Shown piece by piece: positions 32,380 to 42,953 of a DNA stretch of 64,000 nt (positions are counted from its first letter, which is position 1; each line of letters opens with the position of its first letter). A program made the position numbers and the translations under genes. The DNA comes from Undaria pinnatifida. Its lineage: Eukaryota; Sar; Phaeophyceae; Laminariales; Alariaceae. The notes under the pieces were generated by a model that searched no databases, was not told the origin of the DNA, and worked only from the letters and a program-made list of their open reading frames with translations. The stretch covers positions 10,912,334-10,976,333 of the forward strand of contig JABAKD010000026.1 of the NCBI GenBank assembly GCA_012845835.1. Reading direction: 5' to 3'.

Positions 32380-35300
32380 AAATCCATATGCCTGTTGTAT
32401 CGTTCCGCGTATTCATAGACCGTGGGATAATTTTTTGGATGGCACTTTCAATTTCTGTCTAAGGTCAGCTTTGGGTGATACATGAACCTCTTTGATCTAA
32501 GAACCAGCGTATTGGCTGTATATAACCAGCTGCAACAGCACGAGACAAGGGGCCAGGTGCACCTTTGTGCGGACCACGGGCCATGTGCTGCGGATATTGC
32601 GGGGTGTACCTGCAGCTCTACATTCGCGGCCATTTCGGGGTGACAGGGTCACAGCAGTGTTTAACCCGTTTCCAGCAACAAAAAATCTTACCATCACATG
32701 TGTAGCCGACTACCCCGGCGCTGCAGACTAACCCTTCACCGCATGTCGCCACGTCCGTACATTCTGTTCACAGTTACGCGTGCGTTCGGCAAAAATCATA
32801 CACGAGGGTAGGACGGACGAGTGTTATATATTTTCCGGAGATATTGATCGTTTTGTTCCTCTTCCGACAATGTGCAGTTCACAGACTATTCTAGACTCAA
32901 AACACCCGATACACAATTACCAACCCCATCCACTACATACATGTTCCTTCACGGCGCTGATCCCTTGCAGTGCACACTACTGGCGCCGTTGGGATAATAT
33001 TGGTACCTACTATCAGCATTGGGCTAAACATTGTTCTTTCGAATTGCAACCACACCCAAAGATCAGTCACCCGCATTCGTCAAACCTGTCCTGTCCGTGT
33101 TTTGATAAAATAATTCGTTGCGAATGCCCCTTGACCAACACAATAAATTACAAAATAATTTGAATTTCCCTTCTTGCATACATGATGTAGGTAACTTGGC
33201 ACACCGTCGAGGACTACAGATATGCCGCCATGGACGACGGCCGTCAAGCCGCGCAACTAAATATACACGCCAAAAAAATATCATATCTCAAAGTTGCCCT
33301 ACTGTATATGAACAATGTGATATCGCTGGTCAAGTGGGGCATCCGAAAGCCGCCCAAGGTATGCATACCCTCTCTGTGTACCAACCTCACTGCCAATTGT
33401 ATACTCCTCTCTAGCTCTTCAAATGAATGTGCAACCCGTTGAACAATGCCAGCGCCTACGGGTAGGTGCGCACAAATATCACGTCTCAATGCAAGGACGC
33501 CATTCGGACGATATTCGCAAAGTGTTCGGTCGAGGAGCATCGTCACTCAGAAAATACAACCTGAACGTGCCCCACCCTTAGCGTGGTACGTGTGAATGAT
33601 CCTTCAGAACCCGATTGACATCCCTGAGCCACGGCAGCTACGTACCGCAAAGGCCGTCGTTATCAACCGAGTCCGTCAATGTGGTGGTATAACTGCGGCT
33701 GGACGGAAACGTCTCCTCGGTGGCAAAGCTGCGCAATCATATACGCGGGCGGCGTGGGCACGAAGACGGGGGCGGGTTAGCAGCTGCACGATTGGCCTAA
33801 AACCGCGACCCAGCCTACGATTTGAATGTTCACATTTAGCCCCTCTCTTCCAGGTACAAGACCCGTACGGCTTGTAACCCAAATCCATGAGCCTATTCTG
33901 TTCGCGATATTTACGCTCGTTGAACCGTTTACAAGCTACGCTCCGACGACGCACCCTTAAAGCTATGTTTGTCCTCGGCAGATGTTCTGCAACGCTCGTC
34001 TCGCGGGGCGTTAACTCGGTAGAGCAACAAGGATGGAGATGCCCCATCATCAATACTTTCGTCCTTGGCCTATTGAGAACCGTTAGAAACTGTGCACACG
34101 CGGCCAAACGCCGGTTCCCTCGAGGATGCCATGTACTAGGGACGCACGGTACGGGCGGAAATTGTTGTTGCGAGCGGGTTGGTTCTTTGCGAGTGGTCTA
34201 CAAACTCGAATCTTTGACAGCGTTAACAACAGGTACGCGTTTCGCGAGGACTGGGGCAATTACCTCGCGGTTTAGAATTAAAAATATTTTCAACGCGTCG
34301 TAATATCCAACTGCACATATCTATATTTTACCATAAGAGGAACCCCTTTCGAGATGGTTGAAGAAAGTATTTGTTTACTTCACATGAACTATGTTTGGAC
34401 ACAATAGCATCTACTAACTTCCGTGAACAGCAACTTCTGAAAAGTTTGTCGGTTTCGTTTGGGTAGAGTTTCTGCCGTTGTGGGTTGTAGACATCTTGTC
34501 CGTCATAGCCCCCTCGCGGCCGCCGTGCTTTCAATCTCTGGAGAACCGCTGCTGCCACAACACCGCGGAGTACAAACGGTCAAGAGAGAGGGTATTGCTC
34601 GACGTAACAGTGCGACCCGTACTCCTTCGAAGACCCGAGCAGCAGACAATATTTCGATATCGGCAGGCAGCCGTAACCTCTCTGCCGCCTGCTACTACAT
34701 CTCTCTGGGTTATCCATGTTCAAGACATCAACACCGCTGAAGCTGCTGCTGATGTTGTGTTCTGTTCCTGTTGTTTCTAAACTCAATAGTACACGGTTTG
34801 TAATTTGTACGGTACAGTCGATACACCGCGGTCATTCGCGGTGATTTCGAGGTTTTTGGCCGTGCATGGCAATTCACGTCCTGGCACATGCCGAACATTG
34901 TATTTTTGTTGTTTTGATTCTCCTGATGTATATACAAGCTGGGCTGGCCAAGACGCTCCAAATATACCAATATCGCTGTGCCCCGCTCAGTTTTTCGAGT
35001 TTATACCAAACATCTTGATACGCGATTTAGAACAGGCTCGCCAAGACACTACCTGGCGAGCTCAAAATATAAATGAAAATCCGTTGACTTTTCGGTTTTC
35101 ATGATCATGGAAAACGTAAAGCAGACCGTATGTCGGCATTTCTTTTTTTTTTGAGCTCGCCATATACTGTTTTGGTGAGCTTAGTCCAACTCACATGTCA
35201 AAATTTCAGGTCTCAACTTGCAAAATTGAGAGGTGCATGACCACGTTTCCACCGAAGTGCCTCTGCATACAAATTTACATATTTTTCAGGAATTTATCCA

Positions 35301-35390
35301 TAACTTTCGAACGAAAGTGACCCATGAAATGAAAAGCAAATGTCCCTACTCCTCGTCCCAAGATGTACATGCCTAGACCGTTCCTTGACG
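32380..35390. other. unassigned, no gene recognised apart from one candidate exon
   Basis: Many 60-140 codon frames exist on both strands without domains. The only stretch with gene-like signals is 33230-33358, listed separately. T-rich tracts near 35145 precede the 79-bp repeats. Confidence 0.4.
33230..33358 (+). CDS. candidate first exon, hypothetical protein
   Basis: An ATG in a textbook context (GCCGCCATGG) opens a 43-codon stretch, MDDGRQAAQLNIHAKKISYL and onward, ending KPPK. It is followed directly by a strong donor, CCCAAG|GTATGC, in phase 0. I recognise no family. The frame is open upstream too, so an internal exon is possible. No partner exon was identified, and a minus-strand frame overlaps it. 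Confidence 0.3.
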
Positions 35391-35395
35391 ATTGT

Positions 35396-35553
35396 GTTCC
35401 TCATGTGAGGAACTGCCGATCAATGAAGTAATTTCACGAATACACTATATATTTGGACTCACGCATACGATTGAGTTCCTTATGTGAGGAACTGCCGATT
35501 AATGAAGTAATTTCACGAATACATTATATTTTTGGACTCAGGCATACAATCTT
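35396..35553 (+). repeat. 79-bp tandem duplication with palindromic head
   Basis: Units start at 35396 and 35475. The first opens GTTCCTCATGTGAGGAAC, an 8-bp inverted repeat around TG. The rest (CTGCCGATnAATGAAGTAAT...TTTGGACTCA) differs at only a few positions between units. Confidence 0.8.
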
Positions 35554-35798
35554 GGTCGGGTTGTACGAACGAATACGTTCCAAGTCAATTTTCGGGTAAG
35601 ATATTGAGTTTCTCACGTCAGGAGCTCAGGGACTTTCTGCTGCAACCCTACCGTGGGATGGCTTGGTGGTGGTTCTCGGACAGTAGCTTTTCCCAACACG
35701 GAGGAGGTGTCACAGTGAAGCTGGAAGGTGCCTGACGTACCCGAACTAGCTTTAACAACCTATTTTACATAGCGGCTGCACAGAATCAAAGAGTAGGT

Positions 35799-38700
35799 TT
35801 GGCGACTGATGACGAATATTTGAACGTGATCTTAGCTGATGTACGTTTTACGTTTTGGAGTGATGGATCTGGATACTCAATCGTTGGTGAAAGGATTGAC
35901 CCTGATAACGACCACATCATCACCTTTCTAAATGTTGGGCTCCTGAGTCCATCAAAAACGAGGTGCAACCTGTTCACTGCGCTCCCATGGTATTCCATGT
36001 TACAGGCTCCGGTAGTGCTGACATGCGTGAGGCTATTGTGGATATCGACATTTCCCACAGCGTGCACGGACATGCCAACGAATTTTAGTTGAAGGACACG
36101 GCCAACTCACTAGGTGTAGAGCTAGTAGGTGGATTGAGATCGTGCATTGGGTTTTCCATGCGGAAGGTGCCGTAGCCCATTTTGAACAGTACGAGATCAC
36201 GCGCAACCCAGAACTAACGAAGAGTCGTTGTTGAACTCAGTGGCCTAAAGAGTGTTCAATCGCTGCAAGGTAATCGGTATGTGATTCAAGTGAAGGACGA
36301 AATTACCCGATACTCTTGGATATACTTTTCCCAGCGTACGTCCGATGCCGCTGACGTTTTCAGAATAGTTTTGGCTGATGTCCGTGCGGATGGGTTGTCG
36401 TCGGTGGTAGAGACAGCGAATATCTGACAACGGCGGAAATTCTTTAGTAGATATTTCGAGGACGTGTGCAGGCAGCAGGACACCAAACAGGAACGCAATA
36501 ACGCAAAAACTCCGGGGCTGAACGGCGTCGTATAGAGAGCTCAAAATAATATCTTAAACGCGGGACTTTCCGCTCGCATCCAACCCCCCATCGTCTCTCC
36601 CCACATCGGATTTTCACCATCGGAGACCCTCTGGGCTCAGGCTCTATTATACACTTGGCGTGCAAAGCACTGCGACCACATCTAGCCCGGGCAACAAGTC
36701 GTCGCACGAGATATGGGCTGGCAAGGCAGCACCTGCATCACCCCACCCGTTTCTTCGTCCGGAATGTTGCCGCTGGGACCGCCCGTCGAAGTCGTTCCCC
36801 AAGTGCGACAGTTTCGTCTATATCGGGCGAGGCATCGACTACTCCCTTGACATATTGCGGATGCTAACGCGGAAAAACAAGGTGATAAAAACAAGGGACG
36901 TCAACTCGGAGGCAACACCAGACATGGAGGTGCCACCGGTGCAATTGCGGCAATCTGCATCGCCGTAAATAGGTAGGGGCACTGGAGCCGGCAGGGACGT
37001 CAGAACCGGGAGGGACATCAGAGCTGGCAGAGACGCCAGAGACGGGAGGGCTAGATGGTTTCGATTATGGTCCACCAACGCCATTGCCCCTTCTGGGGAG
37101 GGAAATACCCCGACAGCGTCGAGTAACCTCCGGCGGGGAGTGTAGACCATGCTGGAGAAGGCGTAACGGGTTCAGTGCCCCGTCAAGAAAACCAGCCTCA
37201 GGCACTGCATCCGCCCTACCACATGTTTATTCGTCGTCGGAGAGCAGCAAGACATCTGCCTATGGTGACATCGCAGTAGAGGCGAGCGAAACATCGTAAA
37301 CGCACGAGAGCCGTCCGGTTCCTACCCCATGTTCGCCTCCGTGGAGGGCCAGCTTGAATCCAACTTTTATAAGGCTAGCGAGATGGAGACGAGCTCGGGC
37401 CAAATAGAGCGCAGACGCGAGCGCCAAGTCAAGACGCAGCTGGCCTAGTGAGCATGTTTGGGCCCGATGGAGGGGGAAAACAAATCCGTGGGCTGCTGGC
37501 GGCAGAAGAGATTAACCGTTAACCGGGCGAGTTACCGGAACGTCTCGTCCAGGAAGCAGGGGCGGTGCCACAGTCGGACTCTGCGGCACGCTCGTTGCAG
37601 TACTCGGACGTGTAGATGGAGGCGATGAAGATGGAGGTTGATTGGCTCGTGGCGACCGTAACCGTTGCGGAAGTGAATGATATTCCTGACCGGTGCAACA
37701 TCGTAGACGCGAAGTGACTGTACAAGTGGAGGGGTGATTCGCATCGTATGTTTGGCAGGGCACAATCCCGTATGTTGGCGATGGGGTACAGCCAGATAGA
37801 GAGAGTAGATTGCTTTATGACATTTGCTCCTGCAGCATCTGCTACTTCAAACAGGCTGGTAGCAGCTCTGGCATGTAAGATGTACTGAGACCTGAGGCAC
37901 TCAGATGTAGACCATGGTTTTATTCAGTCGGAAATGGACACAGGCATGTGCTTGCATCTGCCCCCCAGTTGTGGATCAGTATCTGGCAAGGCATTGCTGC
38001 TGAACAAGGCACGTTGCACCCTGAAGCAGAGCGTGGTTGAGCGTGGTATCAGCTTTTATCGTCAAAACTTGTCGAGTGTAATTTGGAGCAATGCTTTGTA
38101 GACCCCTGTGGGTTTCGACTGACGTTTGCTGGTGACGCTATGGCGATAACGGTCTGTCATGTGGACGACATCAAGATTGCACCTACTGAGGCGGTGACTG
38201 AAGTGGTAGTCAGTGCCCTCAACCAGAGATTTCCACCGAACATGCCGGCAAGGTAGAGTGGTACACGGACACTGAGTACGAATGAGACCGGGACAAAAGG
38301 TAGGTAGAAGATTTCGCAGATTATTCTGTGCATCTGGCGTGTACTATATCGTTTGTGAGTCTCGAAGTCCAGCCCCATCCCCACTACTCCTTCCATTGTT
38401 CGCAGACACGAGAACAAGGATGAGACTGTGGTGGGTGTACCGTTTCGTGAGATCGTGGGGAGTCAGATGTGCATCGCAAACAAGACGAGGCCGGATATTG
38501 GGAATGCAGTTCGGGCAATCGCGCGTTTTTCGCAGGACCCTGAGCCAATTAACTGCAAGGCGGGGCAGAAGATTATCGAATATCTGAATGCCACGGCGGG
38601 CTCAGGGCTAACGCTTAGGAAACATGACTTGGGATATGTGCACTTCGAGTTTGATTTGGAGACGTACGTACGAGTAGATTACGTCCACAAGGCAGAGGAC

Positions 38701-39010
38701 AGACGTTTCGTTTATGGTGATACCGTTTGTTGCGGCGGATACTGTAGTGGTTCGGATGTCGAGGACTCAGAAGTGCCTTACTTTTATCTACCACTGAGGC
38801 AGAATGCGTAGCCATGGCAGACAAGGTCAAGTAGGCAATATATGTTAGAGGGATACAGGTGTTCCTGATGCCCCGTCTGGGCTCGATGAGCTTGGTGTGT
38901 ACAAGGACAACAGCGGGAATATAGGCTTAGCGAAAGCCCCTGGAGGTCATCAACAGGTGAAGATGTACGGCACCACTTCCCAGGGAGATGGCTGCCAGCG
39001 GAGACATCTC
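35799..39010 (+). pseudogene. second copia element, heavily decayed, no LTRs found
   Basis: By alignment with the copia copy at 13.3-19.4 kb, conserved blocks appear in the right order but in changing frames with many stops. These are the integrase finger region (GVELVGGLRSCIGFSM, ~36110-36170), the integrase core (KDEITRYSWIYFSQRTSDAA, ~36290), SDNGGN (~36423), the pre-RT block (SHEIWAGKAAPA to NKVIKTRDV, ~36700-36920), RT (NIVDAK, FAPAASATSNRLVAALACK, ~37695-37880), HVDDIKIA (~38156) and RNase H (RVDYVHKAEDRRFVYG, ~38670). It is a different, older family member. Boundaries are approximate, because I could not find matching LTRs. Confidence 0.75.
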
Positions 39011-39019
39011 AGTGCAGAA

Positions 39020-40060
39020 TATATTCAGTAAAATGATCGGCAAATTGATTTTTTATTTTTTTTTATCCTCCGGCGGATGGGGAAAAATAAAGCTTTAGCT
39101 CACCACACTTCCACGTATTTTCATACGCGTCGTGTGTCGATTTAACTCAGTTGCTTTCGCAGCCCAACGCTAGCTGGCGCACCCTTCGGGTCCCATTGTA
39201 GGTATAGCGTAAGCTGTCACTATCAGTGGCCTTCGTTACACCCCGGCAGCGCAAGCTGCCGTTGTATACGGATGTGTGTGTATGTCGACCCGGCCTGTCC
39301 CCTGAGGGTCAGTTTCGGTGTGATATTCGGACAAACGGCCTTGATGAGAAATATTTCGAAAGGCACCGCGAATTCCTTTTTGATTCCGGGGGTTAGGTTT
39401 CATTTTTTTCCTGGTTTTCTAATAGATCCCACTATTTAATTGTAGGCGGTTCGTTCTCGTCTTGGCAATACTCACTGTGGCAATACCCACGTTTATTGAT
39501 ACACCGAGCGAGGGTATTCAATATAGGTCATGCAAACGAATGCACGTCGGCAAGTTGCACTGGTGTACTCGGATTATGGCGGGATAACGGTAGCCGATGA
39601 ATATTTAGTAGAACGTTACTTGGAAAGGAATGTTGCGGAGGAATCTGGATTTGATAATTCTTCGGTTGTGGTTCTGGAAGCCTCTGGGGATTTAGGCTCA
39701 TGGGCAGACGCGATGAGGTAGTTTCCTGCCCCACCCTATGGTCACTCCACTCTCGACATCTTCTCCAACCGCCCCCCCTCATTCCGTCCGTGTTCATCTG
39801 GATATTTCATATTCGAGATAAAAATACACTACACCTTCTTCTTTCTTTTTTCATAGACACACTGCATAACGCACAACTTTGTATGGACATCAGTTCGGGC
39901 GCTCTGTATTGTGTCCAACTAAGTCATTTGATCACGATAAAGACGCACAAGGAAGGGCCAGCGAACATGCGGGAAATGCGCTTACTGGTTTCGAACTCTT
40001 CTGCGTGTTGCTGCTAATTCGCAGCGCCGGCACAAGCCTATGGCAGGTAGGGCAATATAT
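39020..40060. other. mostly unassigned; includes one small open frame
   Basis: The downstream flank of the decayed copia. No LTR is recognised. The only candidate gene is the short frame at 39529-39720. Confidence 0.35.
39529..39720 (+). CDS. hypothetical short protein or exon
   Basis: An ATG frame of 63 codons, MQTNARRQVALVYSDYGG..., acidic in its second half (YLVERYLERNVAEESGFD), ends in TAG. The TAG overlaps a possible splice donor (GATGAG|GTAGTT), so this could instead be an exon. Composition is protein-like (few rare residues, balanced charge), but I recognise no family and no neighbour supports it. Confidence 0.3.
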
Positions 40061-40064
40061 TTCA

Positions 40065-40375
40065 GAGACGGGCCGCGGCCCCACCCGGCCCAATCAAGAT
40101 TTCCAATGATGGGCCGCGGGCCGGCCCGATCCACCACATTTTCGAATTCTTGACCCGGCCTGGTCCATCACATTTTCAAAACTGTTGACCCGCCCGGCCT
40201 GCCCCGTCGCATTTTCAAAACTCCTTCTCCGGCCTGGCCGCCATGCCTGACCCATCACATTTGTAAAGCACTCGACCCGGTGCAGCCCGGTACACGACAT
40301 TAAAAATCAGTTTTTCGGCCCGGCCCGGCCCGAACCATGAAAAGTTTAGATCAGCCCCGCCCGGCCCGCACGTAT
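40065..40375 (+). repeat. ~40-47 bp minisatellite, GGCCCGGCC-rich
   Basis: Units read CACATTTTCAAAACTnnTGACCCGGCCTGnCC, starting near 40132, 40169, 40208, 40254 and 40295, with drifting length. The ends are runs of GGCCCGGCCCG. Composition resembles the GACCC-rich block at 62.6 kb. Confidence 0.75.
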
Positions 40376-42028
40376 GGCGTATGACAAGCCCGTACGAAAA
40401 CGAACGCAGACGTGCCGCCAATGAGTAGAATGGAAGGGTGCGCCATCTACCCGACCTAGGATTTGTTGTGTGACGCTGTGGAGATCACTGCATGCAGCAG
40501 TAAGCACGTTCTACAACCGCCGCAGGCAGGCATACATTGGTCTTCGTACAAGCAGGAGAGCGTATGACAAGCAACCTTTCAAGCCAGTTCACAGCGGGGA
40601 AGACTGCCGAGGCGGACGCTTGCTCGCTCGCAACATGTAGAGGCAACAGCGCGTGTCAGCTCCTCCAGCTAGTCGTGGCTTTAGTAGTACTGCTGTGGCG
40701 GCAAACCCAACACAGCAGCTTCAATATATCAGACAATATGGTGAGGGGAGGTGGATGTCGTCGTGTTTACAACGTTACGCAACGCAAGTAGCCAAGCAAG
40801 AAAAGCAACCTTGAGCTGGATGAGGCCAAGGAGAACGGCGACGACGGCTGGCAATAATAATTTTTGATAATTGGTTAAGAAGGCGAAGGGAGTAGGTCGC
40901 GACGGCACGTGGTGGTGAACCGTTCGTGGTGGATCGGCAGGAAGTTCGAAGCTCGTTGTGATTCGAGCGCAGATATTACGTTTTGAGCTCACTGGACAGC
41001 ACAGCGGAGAGCCCTTGGAAATATATATTGTTCGTACTTTCAAGTTCTAAATGCTGCAAGCACACACTCCGACCATGAACAACCTCCCCTGAGCATTTGC
41101 ACTTAGTATTCCAATTTCCCTCCAAACTCTCAAATATTGGGCTGAGGATCCTCGCACACACAACTCCACACGTGACCCAACCAGTCAACCAGGACAAACA
41201 CGGCATATTTACTTGTACACTGATCAATCTCATTGTTGAAGATCTTGTTTGCGAAAAATGTTTCAACTGCGGCAAACAGGACTATCCGATCCAAACGTTA
41301 TTTCGTCTGGTTTTCATTCCAAGAGCCCATCAATCAGGCAGAAACAATATTATCGTGGCTTTAGCTTACGGGAGGTGTCAATGCAGAGAGAGAGTCGGAC
41401 TACTTTTTACCGTAGGAGTTTCGCAAGTATGCCTCCGTACCGTGGAACGGTTCCCACAGTCCCGAGTAAATTCTGCTTAATTCTAAGCAAAGGCATCCAG
41501 ATTACTAAATAACACGTTTCACAAATTAGCAGCTAGTTTCTAGGAGTTGAGGCACCTCTAAGAAATAGGCAGAGTTCACCTGGACGGGGTCGTAGTAACG
41601 CATGCGTAGGAACTGCCGTGCCCAGCCAACAGCTATGCCACCTTCTAGGCAGAGCAAAAGCCCTGCAGCTCAAAACGTGAAGGTCCTGGCCATTGCTCGT
41701 GAACGGGAACACGGCCACGAATAGCGGCAAAGGCCAAGACCCACGTGGTGTTCACGGCGCTCGGCAATCTACACGCCCGGCAAAATTCTTGATTTGGCAG
41801 GAGAAGAGTCCTCGGACGATGGTGGTAGCGAAACAGAACTCGTCGTGGGCCGATGCTCAGGAAGGCAAACCAAGTAGGACAAGCAGAAAACGAAAAGAAC
41901 CAGCACCAAATGGTCCGCGCGCGCTGACCTGACGCTGGCGATGATGGTACAGGTTTTGTTGTCTTGCGTGAAGACGCGATTTGTGTCTAGAGTCTTGGCA
42001 GTATTTCAGCCGATCGACTAGCACATGG
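40376..42028. other. unassigned flank of the DNA transposon
   Basis: Plus-strand frames at 40537-40791, 41097-41480 and 41693-41932 are open but carry no domain. I see no repeats shared with the transposon to the right. Confidence 0.35.
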
Positions 42029-42115
42029 TACAGTAGTGGGCCCTATATAGTGCAGGGGTCTGTCGTGAGAATTTACCTGCACTATAGCAGGCACCTGCAA
42101 TACTGAAAAGGGTGT

Positions 42116-42188
42116 CCTCGATAGTGCAGGTTCTGCACTATTGGGGCTTTGAATATTCCTCAATAGTGCAGGTTCTGCATTATTGAGG
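42116..42188. promoter_or_regulatory. two subterminal hairpins (left), likely transposase sites
   Basis: At 42116-42146 and 42158-42188 the sequence CCTCAATAGTGCAG-GTT-CTGCATTATTGAGG (and a close variant) forms 14-bp arms around a 3-base loop. The half-site ATAGTGCA also occurs in the terminal inverted repeats. Binding by the CENP-B-like domains of the transposase is an inference. Confidence 0.6.
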
Positions 42189-42229
42189 CACTCTTCGACT
42201 TCACGTTGTGAGTGTGGCGTCCACGCTTT

Positions 42230-42850
42230 GCGGGGCCAACAGAGTACGAAATGGATCGAGATTGTCGATTAATAGTGGACGAAGCTAACTCTCGGTCCTC
42301 GTTGCCTGCCTTCCCTCGATGTTGCATGATATAAAAAGACTTACTATGTGCATAAAAAAAATACGGCAGAAAGCCCACTGCAAAAACACGAGCAACCATG
42401 TACTGCTGGCCCCTGCCATCATTATGTGATGATTAAACTCTCTTGTCTCCCTGGCGCACCTGCTTCGATTTAGCAAGAACCAACACACACAACCAGCCAG
42501 GTGCAACCTCACTCCGTCGTGCCAATTTATCTGACCCCTGCCGCACCGGCTGCTATGTTGCAAGAAAAAAAGATACAAGTATAACAAGCGAGAAAAACAT
42601 GCAGGAAGGTCACTGCAAAGAAAAATCAAGCAAGCATGCACCCCGCGCCCTTGCTAACGTCGTGGCAAACTCCCTTATGACTGCCCGGCGCACCCGCTGC
42701 GATGTTGCGGGAAAAAAAACAAAAAGAAACGAGAAGGCACATAGGAAGCTGACTGCAAGGAAAAAAAAGCAACCACGTACCCGCCGCCTTCACTACGTCT
42801 CGACAAACTCTCTCATGTCTGCCTGGCGCACCCCCTTAGCAAAATGCGCT
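42230..42850 (-). repeat. internal ~130-bp imperfect repeats in the transposon
   Basis: CACTGCAAnGAAAAA...GCAACCACGTACCCGCCGCC...CAAACTCTCTCATGTCTGCCTGGCGCACC-like units lie near 42376, 42612 and 42752. They lie 3' of the last recognised transposase exon and may be intronic or untranslated. Nothing shows a function. Confidence 0.55.
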
Positions 42851-42953
42851 GCGATCATCGCCATTTTTGCGTTCCGCAGATGGAACGCCGCGTCTCCATT
42901 GCCACTGTCATCTGCTGCCGATTCCAGGACGCCGAAGTGAGGTGACAGCTCAC

